From Anniella stebbinsi (taxonomy: Eukaryota > Chordata > Lepidosauria > Squamata > Anniellidae): a stretch of DNA of 64,000 nucleotides. Of the stretch, positions 1 to 14,450 are shown piece by piece (position 1 is the first letter of the stretch; each line of letters begins with the position of its first letter). Position numbers and translations under genes: made by a program. Location of the stretch: positions 64,286,763 through 64,350,762 of the forward strand of contig JARDYH010000007.1 of assembly GCA_029215795.1 (NCBI GenBank), given 5' to 3'. Below the pieces are notes generated by a model. The model did not search any database, was not told the origin of the DNA, and was given only the letters and a program-made list of their open reading frames with translations.

Positions 1-560
1 TGGCCGGTATTGCTGAAGTGCCTCTAGGTGTGCTAGGATCCATGCTCTCCCCGCAGGAAAAACTTGTCTGGGCATGCCAAGAACGGCTTCTTTTGTTACT
101 GTGCCAAAGGGGGTGGAGTTACAGCTCTACAACCGCTTCCTATTGGTCCGCGGTAGCCTGGGGAGTTGTTAGAGGGGTCACATGACCCCCCCCCCGGGCC
201 AATCCGGGAGCGGTTTACGACCTTTTTTGTTACTGTGCCAAAGGGGGTGGAGTTACAGCTCTACAACCGCTTCCTATTGGTCCGCGGTAGCCTGGGGAGT
301 TGTTAGAGGGGTCACATGACCCCCTGGGTCAATCAGGGAGCGGTTTCAAACCCCGCCAAAAAATGGTATTGGGGTCAAATGACCCATGGGGGCACGTGAT
401 CACCTGGGGGAGGGATGGTCACATGACACGCTGTTCCATGAGCTCACTTCCCGCCCCGGTAGGGGTGGAACTTCCGGCCCCCTGCTAAGGCGGGACTTCC
501 GGTCCCCGCTAAGGCGGGACTTCCGGGGCGGCGCAACTGTCACTTTCTAAAAAGGGGCGT
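1..560. repeat. CpG-rich tandem repeat with E-box palindromes, in gene A intron
   Basis: Two direct copies of a 134-bp unit (about 91-224 and 225-358) are followed by a second small tandem repeat of GCTAAGGCGGGACTTCCGG near 484-535. Each large unit has an inverted CCAAT box (ATTGGTCCGCGG) and a GGTCACATGACC palindrome (E-box core CACATG); further CACGTG and TCACATGA sites follow to 425. It lies in the intron before exon 5 of gene A. It could be a fragment of an interspersed repeat or a CpG-island-like regulatory block; no gene was recognised. Confidence 0.6.
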
Positions 561-954
561 GGTTTCGAGTTTGATGGGAGGTCCTACCCTTTACTACTTA
601 CATAGAAACGAGGCGTTATTTGCAGCTCCTGCCCATCTGTGGGATTTCCTTCCCCTGAAGACTTCTGAAGTATCTTCTGAGAGTATGGGAAGGAGCTTGG
701 CTGCTTTGGGGTGACATGTCTTGATTCATTCATTTATTTTTCCAAATGTTCTGCCTGGCTTTTCAATTTTGATATGTTGCGATATTTTTAAATAGCTGAA
801 TATAGCAGATGGTTAGGGTTCCTTTTCTTTTCTCTTTTTCTTCCTCCCTACATTTTCCTAAAACAAATTGTAGGCACATGTCTATGCGCGCGCGCACACA
901 CACACACACTCGCTGCCAGTTGAGGCCCTCAGCGTTTCTGTCTCCCCTTTCTAG

Positions 955-5972
<5,018 letters not shown>

Positions 5973-6445
5973 AGCCCAGCTGCGCCTCCTATGCCCACGG
6001 TCCTCCAGAGTGTCCCTTATTCCTGGTCTTCTTCCATGGGGTTTCTGGGTGTCTTGCCGGCAGGTTATGGAAACATCCCTGGTGTGGCTGCCGTATGGGC
6101 CATTGATGCACGCAAGAGGCCACATGAAGACCCCTTTGGACATAGGGCAAAGGGTAGTGTTGTTGGGGTGGGGGTGAGCTGAAGGGAAGGAGCGTCCATA
6201 TTTCCAGTCCTAACCCAGGCATCCTGGTTCCTTGGGTTGCACTTTGCCTGGGCTTTGTGTCTTCTAGGGTTGGGTGTGTTCTTATGCAAGGTGTTTGCTT
6301 GCATATGTGGAACAGGATACAAGACACCTGAAAAGTGAATGTGAACACACCTTTGCCACCTACTGGCAGATGACTGGCAGTTGGCTCAGTCAGACAACAG
6401 CGGAGACTTTTTCTCCAACTGGAGGTTGCTCATTGGGAAAACAAA

Positions 6446-6485
<40 letters not shown>

Positions 6486-6610
6486 TTTATTTCTTACCCG
6501 CCTCTCCGTCTGGATCGAGGCGGGGAACAACAACATGATAAAATACATAAAACTGATTAAAACATAACACATATTATTAAAACTGCATAAAAAATCCTAA
6601 AACTTCCTAA
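6446..6610 (-). repeat. LINE 3' end with (AAT)n tail
   Basis: An (AAT)n tract (6446-6482) is followed by the reverse complement of a conserved LINE 3' end containing CTTACCCGCCTCTCCGTCTGG. The same module occurs at 38403, 44434 and, in the opposite direction, at the end of the LINE at 57440-57778, whose ORF end (GLPEEIR...) shows it is a LINE 3' UTR. Confidence 0.6.
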
Positions 6611-6626
6611 AACATCCTAAAAACAG

Positions 6627-6666
6627 CTTCCTTCCTTCCTTCCTTCCTTCCTTCCTTCCTTCCTTC
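6627..6666. repeat. (CTTC)n microsatellite
   Basis: About ten uninterrupted CTTC units in the A/B spacer. Confidence 0.85.
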
Positions 6667-7212
6667 TTTCCTTGCTCTCTCCCTGGATGAAAATGTATAG
6701 ACCAGAGGTTGGCAGGCTTCAAGCTTCCAGGATTTATTTTCTTTTTTACAAGTATCCCTGGAATCCACCAGCTGGAGCCTGGTGTACTTAGAATTAACGA
6801 GTTTTAAGCTCAGGAATTTGTTCTAAGTGTCAGAATTGAATGGAGCCCACAATCCTTCTGGTTCTCCCAATTCTCCTTAAGTTCAGCAATATAATTTTGG
6901 GTGAGTGGGTGGGAAGAGTTATGTTGTTGTTCCTCTTATCGAACAATTGGGAGTCAGGAATCCTTGCCAATTCATTGCAAACTAGCCAGGGATCTACCAG
7001 TAGCTCTTGATCTTGCTTCTGCCCATCCCTGCTTTTGATATCCCTGAAAGGAGGTGGCTGGAGCCGTGAGCTTGCTTTTCCACCAACTGAGACAGCCGAT
7101 TCCCCTGCACTTAATCGGATTGAAGGGAACCAGTTCTGCGAGTAGCAAAGATCAGTAAAGACTCATCCTTAACTGCAAGATATGAGAGAAGGAAAAGGGC
7201 CTTTAAAGATTG

Positions 7213-7372
7213 TGAGCCTATCTACACATGCAGGATAAAACACTTCAAAAACGTTTTGAAAACTGTCTATGGAGCTCTGTGTCCTGGGCCCCAACAGTTC
7301 TCAAAACTGTTATAAACCATTTTAAACAATTTAAACCCGTTTTAAAGCAGTAGTGTAGATAGGCTGAGGCTG
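7213..7372. mobile_element. Small palindromic element, TIR GCCTATCTACAC
   Basis: It begins GAGCCTATCTACACATG and ends AGTGTAGATAGGCTGAG, near-perfect terminal inverted repeats around ~160 bp of AT-rich sequence. It has no ORF. It shares termini with the larger element at 22248-23332. Confidence 0.6.
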
Positions 7373-7899
7373 TGTATCCCTTTGATGCAGAACCAGACAA
7401 TGCATTTGCACCTGACTGGTCATTTTGGATTATTCTATAGAAGTTATTGATCTATACGAAGCAGGCAAATGCCTGTTCTTCCTTATGCACAATTTGTGTA
7501 ATTACTGTGAGCATGTTTTTATTGTGTATTTGCATCATAAAGCTTAATTAGCTCTTAACCTTTAATATGCCTAATATGTATAATATAAAGTTTTCTATAG
7601 GAATTTCTAGTTGTGAAAGCCTTGTATTTTTGTTATGAGAGCTTTTATCACGCAGACTTTGTGCAAATATCATGTAGCGGTGCAGCTCCTTAGGGTAGCA
7701 AAATGCTCCCCGGGCTGTGGGCCACATTGTTCTCACCCACAGACGTGGCCGTAGATTTCCACCTTGCCCAGAAAACCATTAGCATCTTCTATATTTACAA
7801 GTTTCCCCAGCAACTCCCTCCTCCTCCACATTCCTTGAGGAAATAAGGTGTGAAGAAGTGGGTCTAAACATTTACTAATGAAACACTCCTTCATTCAAG

Positions 7900-7903
7900 G
7901 GTG
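7900..7903 (+). repeat. ERV target-site duplication, left (GGTG)
   Basis: GGTG directly precedes the 5' LTR and recurs at 13814-13817 after the 3' LTR. Four-bp duplications are usual for gammaretrovirus-like integrases. Confidence 0.85.
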
Positions 7904-8290
7904 TGAGGAGGAACTTGAACCTAACTGACTCCATTTTGTATGGCCTTAACCTAATTGTCCTCCTAACAATGATTTTTTTTTTATTGTCCCTCTCCTTGTC
8001 TCTTATAAGTAGCTTCTATGCTGTTGTAACTGCATGCAGACAGCAGACCATGTGAACAGTTCCAGACCATATAAGGCAACACCTAGGCTACCATAACGTT
8101 ATGTTGCGCGCGCATTATCCTGTGTATGACACGCATATTTCCTGTTTGCTTGAAATGTATATCAGGCTGCTTCACCCATTAGGGGGGGCTGCAGTCTGTG
8201 GAACGATTACAGGCTGCTGTCTTGCTAGCAATAAAGGTTATCTGTTTGAAACTGGAACTTTGGACTGGTCTCCGATTAATTACTGTAACA
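7904..8290 (+). repeat. ERV 5' LTR
   Basis: 387 bp, TG...CA ended (TGAGGAGG to TGTAACA). It has TATA-like ATATAAGG near 8069 and the polyadenylation signal AATAAA at 8230-8235, defining a compact U3-R-U5. Confidence 0.93.
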
Positions 8291-8293
8291 TTT

Positions 8294-8311
8294 TGGTGCA
8301 TTGGCCGGGAA
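8294..8311 (+). promoter_or_regulatory. ERV primer-binding site, tRNA-Gly
   Basis: TGGTGCATTGGCCGGGAA starts three bases after the 5' LTR and is an exact complement of the 3' 18 nt of vertebrate tRNA-Gly(GCC) including CCA, as known from the tRNA family. Confidence 0.9.
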
Positions 8312-8596
8312 TCCATCCCTTACTGGGAGACCCGCCTGATAATCGGAGAACCCTACCAGGGAGATTTCCCCCGCTTCCGCTTGGTTCCCCGCGGCCCCCG
8401 GCTGGCCGTGGCCCTCCTTGGGAGCGCGCCTCCAGCCTTTAGCTGGTGCCCATTCAGATTCTGTGGCAGGTCCGGGGACAGCGCGGAACAAAAATGGACC
8501 GAGCGGAAGTTCAGTGCAGATACCCTTCTGCCCAGCGCTGGGACATCTGAACCAGGCAAGTATAAGGGGAAACTTCCTGTTCTGTTCTGTATCAGC

Positions 8597-8683
8597 CGAC
8601 TCAGTAGAGTCGAAGGAGGGCCTGATCAACCCACGTAACTGGAAACGCGCGTTCTGTCTGTACTGACCGACTCAGTAGAGTCG
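8597..8683 (+). promoter_or_regulatory. ERV leader: duplicated hairpin, possible packaging/dimer signal
   Basis: Two identical perfect hairpins, CGACTC-AGTA-GAGTCG, at 8597-8612 and 8668-8683, lie within a ~71-bp imperfect direct repeat of the untranslated leader. Paired short hairpins in this position act in genome packaging in other gammaretroviruses; the function here is inferred. Confidence 0.55.
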
Positions 8684-9794
8684 AAGGGGGAGCCTGATCA
8701 TCTCCCCGTAACGGTAAACTGTTTCTGTTTCTTTGAACTGGGAGGTCTGGGAGGACGGGTGTCATCCTGGATGTTTGATGTGTGTATGACTGCCTGATTT
8801 CCATTGCTGACCGTTGGGCAGTAGCCCTGGGACGCCTCTGGGTGTCTTGAATTGCCGGCAGCGTGGGCTGGTAGTGAAGAGACTGCATTCCGCTGTATCA
8901 GCCGCCTGACTCCCCCAATCCCTATAGTCAGACGGTTCCCTGTCAATCTGACTGCCCTTCTGTGTACTGTTTGTCTGGTTGATTATATTGTGTATTAGTC
9001 AGAAAAAGGATGGAGGGAGGGTTTTTTTTTGACCCCACTGAACCTGATGATTAAGCATTTCAGTAAAGTTTTTAATCTGATTAAGTGCAATGTAGATGCC
9101 ATAAAAGCAAAGTGTTATTATGACTGGCCCGCTTTAGGACCCCTTGTAAAATTGCCCCCCCAAGGTACTTCCTCTGACCCCTATCATTCCCGAGTTTAGA
9201 ACCTTGCCATCATAGAAAGGGGGGGGCCCTCAGTTCAGAGGACATTCCATGCACAGAGAGTTAATTGAAAGTAGCCAAACACCCCCCACCATAGGCACGA
9301 AAAGTTGGCCGAAGATGCAGCTCTTATCATAATGAACCAAGTAAAAAAGACCCCAAGACGCAAGGCTCCTGTGACTGCCACCTCCTGATGTCCCAGACGT
9401 CCCTAGGTCCAGACCAGACATCCTGGCTCCCTCTCCGATGTCCCAAGACTCCACTGCCCAGCCATCAGCCGTCACCTCTGCACCTGTAGACCCCACTTCT
9501 TTGTTTGATGTGAGAGTCGAGAAACTGACCCGCTTGTTCCGGACCCTGCCACACCAGCCGGCTCCACCTCAGAAATTTGGCTGCTAACACAGGCAACGAG
9601 ACAAGAATTTTCCCTGTCCGTGAGAGTCCCACCGTTGTTCCTGCCGTCACCGACCCAGCCACGAATGTGTCCACGTACCAGACCGTCACTGCCTATGCCC
9701 CCTCTTCTCCTGAATTCCTGAACTGAACTGCCTGAATTGAACTGAGCTCTTAAACTCCTGAATTGAATTGAATTGAATTCCTGAACTCCTAAAC

Positions 9795-10082
9795 TGGAAG
9801 AACCATGGACCCTCCTATGAAGAAGAGCCCGAGAAGTTTGTAGACATAATTGAGGATGTAATAACTGCCCATAATCCAACCTGGACTGATATCCAACAAC
9901 TAATGGGATATCTCCTGACAACTGAACAGAGACTACAGACCCAGGCTAATCTCGAAAATGCAGCCACAGAACGGGGCCAGAGAGAAGGCATCCCCGACCC
10001 CAACCAGAGCAACACCGCCTATGTCCCAAGACAGAAGGACGCAGACATCAGCGTGATTCATGAAAAAAAACACGCCTCCTAA
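9795..10082 (+). pseudogene. gag: ERV gag capsid remnant
   Basis: A 95-codon open stretch encodes a gammaretrovirus capsid-like segment recognisable by EKFVDIIEDV, HNPTWTDIQQLM and LLTTEQRLQ, ending at TAA 10080-10082. The upstream matrix region (about 8990-9790) is broken in all frames and includes a (GAATT)n expansion near 9757-9780. Nucleocapsid and protease are absent downstream. Confidence 0.7.
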
Positions 10083-10109
10083 GTTCCAGCCGAACCCAAG
10101 CCATCAACT

Positions 10110-10567
10110 GCGTACCACAGCCTAACAGTAAAAAGGAACTCAGAGTTTTCCTCGGCATGGCCGGCTATTGTTGCATCTGAATCCTGAATTATGCAGCCTT
10201 AACACAGCCACCTGAGTCAGCCCCGCTCGAGTGGACAACAGAAGCCACCCACAGCCTCCGAGACCTGAAGATTGCTCTTACCAGCCCCCCAGCCTTAGGA
10301 TTGCCTGATATCAGCAAGCCCTTTCACTTGTATGTAGATGAAAGAAAAAGAACTGCTGTCGGAGTCCTGACCCAACGTATAGGCTCCTGGAACCGCCCTG
10401 TTGTTTACCTAAGTAAGAACACCGATCCTGTCAGTCGTGGATGGCCCGGCTGTTTTCGCTGTATTGCTACTGCATGCCTGTTCCTGACTAAGGCCATAAA
10501 GCTCACATATGGCCAACCTATTGAAAGTACCGTGCCTTGCTGTGTGAAAATCCAAATGTACACGTGA
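10110..10567 (+). pseudogene. pol: ERV pol remnant: reverse-transcriptase thumb and RNase H start
   Basis: A LRVFLGMAGYC-like connection block near 10141-10180, then an open RNase H-like stretch from 10301 (FHLYVDE, GSWNRPVVYLSK) to TGA at 10567. Most of protease and the RT fingers/palm with the catalytic Asp box are missing, marking a deletion near 10083. Confidence 0.7.
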
Positions 10568-11067
10568 AAGACTGTGCCACTCTGAACCCTGCCAACAGAA
10601 GGAAGCAGTTTTGTCCGAAATGAAACCAGATACTTTAACTACACAGTAGTCACTGAAAATGAGATTTTACTGGCAGAGTCCCTGCCCCCAGGCGTCTGCC
10701 CAGAAAGCAGAACTAGTAACGGAAAAGAGAAACAGTTTTGTCATACCTGATTTTATACCGAGAGCGAAGATTCTTGACTGCTGAGAGAAAAAAAAATATC
10801 GTCCATTCTACAAAAATTCAGAAGCTCCTCCAGGCTGTTTGAAAACCAGCAAAAGTAGCTGTTATCTACTGCAGAGCAAAATCAAAAAGGAAACTGCAGT
10901 GAAGGCCGTTTCCTGTCAGAGTATTACGCTGAAACCACATCCTTTTACCAGAAATGTGCTTTAAAATGAAAAAGAAAAGAAAGAAGCCCTTAGCCAGAAT
11001 TAATGTCCTCCCAGATGACTGAATCTGGGTACTCAGAAGCCTAGCTAGGACATCCGTGTTTCACATG

Positions 11068-11500
11068 CATCACCAGTGCCATTTGGGCAAAGAAGCTCTC
11101 CGTCACCTCATCGAGAAAACCATGTATATTGACAAGCTGGCCAGCCTCTGCGCAGACAAGCTCCTCCGTTTGCACTTTCCCTAGCTGGATGGAAGGCTGG
11201 CCTGCAAAAGCAGAAGTCACTGAGAAACTCTGTGCAGAAACCAGGGCAAAATAGATGCCCATGCTGCCCGTTGCCTTGCTCCATATGCACTGCACACCAA
11301 GGACTAATGGACTGACCCCTTATGAACTGGTCTATTAAGCCCGGGGACCAAGTACATGTCAAAAGTTATAAGGAAAATCTTTTAAGAAAAACTTGGGATG
11401 GCCCCTTAACAGTTTTACTGATTATTCTTACTGCCTTAAAAGTTAAAAGAACCCCATCTGGTCCATTGGAGCCGTGTGAAAGCAGCAGCAGCTGCCCATA
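11068..11500 (+). pseudogene. pol: ERV integrase remnants
   Basis: An HHCC zinc-finger-like block (HHQCHLGKEALRHLIEK) near 11068-11158 is followed, after only ~160 bp, by a C-terminal DNA-binding-like segment (KPGDQVHVKSY, TWDGPLTVLL) to about 11460. The catalytic core between them is deleted. Confidence 0.65.
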
Positions 11501-12912
11501 CAAACCAATGGCAAGTTGCCGAGCAACACCGACTGAACATGATGCTGAAGAAATTGCCTACCGGGAGAAGCCTCCCCAGGGCCGGTGCCCGTGGGAGCGA
11601 AGTGACTGGGGGCGCTGCATCCCTTCCCATCCTGGATAGAGGAAGTGGACACCGCCCGAAGACTCCTGAAAGACTTTCAGTATTAATACTCCTATTAATC
11701 CTTGCCCCAGCCTCAGGTGACGTCGCCCCCTGTCAGTCATGTATCAAGACTGTCAAATTGCATAACCAGATCAAACAGATGCCAGTGTAAAGGCAAAGTG
11801 CAACCTTGCACTTTTCAGAACGTCACTTACTCCGCCTGCACACAGGCAACCCAAAAGAAACCCCAGCCCAGTGGTATCTAGAAGTCAGGGATAGTCAGAA
11901 ATGGGGAACCCTGATCCAGAAATTGCCCCTGAAAAGTCCCACTACCCAGGTGTCCATAACAATAGACCCTTGCCGCCATGCCAAGTGGCCACAGTCCTGC
12001 GGGGACCTGAGCTGGGAGAGAGAATACACGCATAATGACAAGTATATTTGTCCCCAGACATACCCCGGGGGCTCCAGAGGCTGTATAAATGAGTGCCCGA
12101 TGTAGAGATGATGGGCCACGTGAGAAAAGGAACACGAGAAAATCTACATGCCCGCCTCACCAAAGTTCCATTTCTAAGTCCCTGCACCGCCCAGAGATGT
12201 AATCTAGTAAGTTTTCACCTTTGCTGAGACTGTTGTTAGCTCCCTCAATGTCAGTAACTGTTATGTATGCGAAGGTACTCAATTAGGGGACCAGTGGCCA
12301 TGAGAGGCAGCTGAGTTAAATGTTAGCCAACCATATAGCGAAACCAGAGATCCAGATCCCCACAGCCAGTAGATGTTAGGGGACACCGTTGTGAGTCAGT
12401 AGTGCCTCCAGCGCCTGCATCCATCAGCCCCCAAGATTGGAGAAACCCCCTGTGAATCACTCACCACCCTGAATGGCTCCGAAATCTCCTACTGGCCAAA
12501 CCAGTCCGTAATTCCTAACAATCAGTTGTGGCCAGCGAGTCTCCAATCCCAAATAAACACCACCCACAGTCAAAGCTCTAATTGGCCAGCCCCCAGGAGA
12601 TTGTACTAGATCTGTGAGCAGTATGCTCATTCTGAACTCCCTGAACCCTGGGCAGGCACTTGCACCCTAGGAGAGATTCGCCCCTCCTTCTTTCGGGTCC
12701 CCTTATCAGAAGGTGTGCGTCTGGGCCACCCAGCGTACAACAAACGCAGCATATCCCCTAATGTTAAAATTGGGGACTGGAAAGATGATGAATGGCCACC
12801 TGAGAAGATTATTCAGTATTATGGCCCTGCCACCTGGCACAAGATAGAATGTCGGGGTACGGAACCTCCATTTATATGCTTAATAGAATCATACGTTTGC
12901 AAGCAGTTCTAG
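11476..12912 (+). pseudogene. env: ERV env surface-unit remnant
   Basis: A hydrophobic signal-peptide-like stretch (LSVLILLLILAPASG) is encoded near 11677-11721. After it the surface-glycoprotein frame is fragmented by stops and shifts; Cys-rich fragments are open at 11806-12105 and 12715-12912. The region is degenerate and cannot encode a complete protein as it stands. Confidence 0.6.
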
Positions 12913-13400
12913 AACTAATAACCAATGAAACTGCAAGAGTACTGAATGTCCTATCCAAAACCCAGACCCAATTGCGAAATGCTGTATATCAGAACCGCTT
13001 AGCTCTTGATTACTTGCTTGCTACTGAAGGCGGTGTGTGTGAAAAATTTAATCTCACTAATTGTTGTCTGCATATTGATGATAATAGAAAAGTTATTGAA
13101 GAGATCACCAGTAAAATAACTAAGCTTGCTCATGTTCCCGTGCAAACCTGGAAAAGATTTGAATAGGCAGAAAGACTGGGATCCTGGTTCACATGGATGG
13201 GAAGATTAAAAGGGATAATAGCGATGGTTATTGTAGAACTCTTGGTTTGTATCCTCTTGCCCTGTTTAATGCTTTTATTGTTACAGAGCTTCCGCGGAAT
13301 GGTGAAACAGATAGCAGACCGGCGCACAGCTGTCCACCTAATGGCTTTGCGCGACTACCACCCTGTGCTTATGGCAGATGAAAATAGTGAAACTCCTTAG
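12849..13400 (+). pseudogene. env: ERV env transmembrane-subunit remnant, one in-frame stop
   Basis: An open stretch from 12849 carries a heptad-rich helix, a conserved [12 protein letters not shown] segment and a Cys-x7-Cys-Cys cluster, and ends at TAG 13164-13166. The same frame resumes with a hydrophobic membrane span (about 13200-13290) and a short cytoplasmic tail ending at TAG near 13400. The best-preserved retroviral protein region of the element, but interrupted. Confidence 0.75.
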
Positions 13401-13416
13401 TAATTAAAGGAGTTTC

Positions 13417-13427
13417 AAAGGGGGGAA
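13417..13427 (+). promoter_or_regulatory. ERV polypurine tract
   Basis: AAAGGGGGGAA directly precedes the 3' LTR; this purine run primes plus-strand synthesis in retroviruses. Confidence 0.88.
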
Positions 13428-13813
13428 TGAGGAGGAACTTGAACCTAACTGACTCCATTTTGTATGGCCTTAACCTAATTGTCCTCCTAACAATGATTTT
13501 TTTTTATTGTCCCTCTCCTTGTCTCTTATAAGTAGCTTCTATGCTGTTGTAACTGCATGCAGACAGCAGACCATGTGAACAGTTCCAGACCATATAAGGC
13601 AACACCTAGGCTACCATAACGTTATGTTGCACGCGCATTATCCTGTGTATGACACGCATATTTCCTGTTTGCTTGAAATGTATATCAGGCTGCTTCACCC
13701 ATTAGGGGGGGCTGCAGTCTGTGGAACGATTCCAGGCTGCTGTCTTGCTAGCAATAAAGGTTATCTGTTTGAAACTGGAACTTTGGACTGGTCTCCGATT
13801 AATTACTGTAACA
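13428..13813 (+). repeat. ERV 3' LTR
   Basis: 386 bp, nearly identical to the 5' LTR. Visible differences are T9 versus T10 in the T-run, GCACGCGC versus GCGCGCGC and GATTCCAG versus GATTACAG. AATAAA is at 13753-13758. GGTG follows at 13814-13817. Confidence 0.93.
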
Positions 13814-14081
13814 GGTGTGGACCATGTTTGTCCTTGCAAATATCAGTGCATGGATTTCTTCAGCAGTGACTCAATTGCGCGAGCACAAGAGAAGTGTGAA
13901 CAGGGCATGTGTCGCTCAAGACTTTGGTAAGGGGTGTTCTGCTCCCCAGGTGCTCATTGCTCCGGCAGTCAGCTGGTGATGCTTTGCTGATGTGTGCTAA
14001 GAAAGGCAAACAAGCAACCATGTTCCAACATCCATTCTCCACCTGGACATGTCTCACTTCAGCAGTGAGGAGATGGAAAAA

Positions 14082-14120
14082 GCTATGTTATGATGATGAT
14101 GATGATGATGATGATGATTA
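14082..14120. repeat. (GAT)n microsatellite
   Basis: About ten GAT units forming the tail of the adjacent LINE 3' fragment. Confidence 0.85.
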
Positions 14121-14390
14121 ATTACATTTATATACCGCCCCATAGCTGAAGCTCTCTGGGCAGTTTACAAAATTTAAAAGATTGAACATTAAAAAGTCAA
14201 TATACAAAATTTAAAACCATAAAACATAAACAGCTGATATTTAAAACATTTTAAACTTTTTAAGCATGGCCAAAAAATCAATTTAAAGCCTCAACTTAAG
14301 CTGTTAAAATGCCTGGGAGAAAAGAAAAGTTTTGACCTGGCGCCGAAAAGATAACAGTGTTGGCGCCAGGCGGGCCTCATTGGGGAGATC
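14121..14390 (-). repeat. LINE 3' end fragment (CCGCCCCATAGC family)
   Basis: Contains ATACCGCCCCATAGCTGAAGCTCT and continues through TTGACCTGGCGCCGAAAAG. A near-identical segment is at 57180-57435. Its reverse complement matches the 3' UTR style of squamate L2/CR1-like LINEs (compare GGGCGGTATAAA at 53866). Confidence 0.6.
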
Positions 14391-14392
<2 letters not shown>

Positions 14393-14432
<40 letters not shown>

Positions 14433-14450
14433 CACACACACACATACATT
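14393..14450. repeat. (TA)n(CA)n microsatellite
   Basis: About 18 TA units followed by short CA units. Confidence 0.85.

Larger units (their letters stand above)
7904..13813 (+). mobile_element. Endogenous gammaretrovirus-like provirus, recently inserted, internally defective
   Basis: A 5910-bp provirus with LTRs 7904-8290 and 13428-13813, a 4-bp GGTG duplication, a glycine-tRNA primer site and an 11-nt polypurine tract. By eye the LTRs differ by two substitutions and one T-run length change in ~386 bp, indicating a young insertion. The interior is only 5.1 kb. A capsid-like piece, reverse-transcriptase thumb/RNase H piece, integrase ends and env remnants occur in gammaretrovirus order but with large deletions and many stops. 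No complete gag, pol or env reading frame exists, so it was probably mobilised by proteins from another copy. It sits between the tails of P450 genes A and B, on the + strand. Confidence 0.92.

Noticed and set aside
1..954. Search for gene A exons 1-4 inside the window
   Set aside because: No block resembling CYP2 exon 4 (DPTF, VFGxRF) or earlier exons is present, so these exons must lie to the left.
8101..8638. Open frames starting in the 5' LTR and leader
   Set aside because: They cover U3-R-U5, the primer site and the leader; one is nearly duplicated in the 3' LTR. No gag-like sequence is present.
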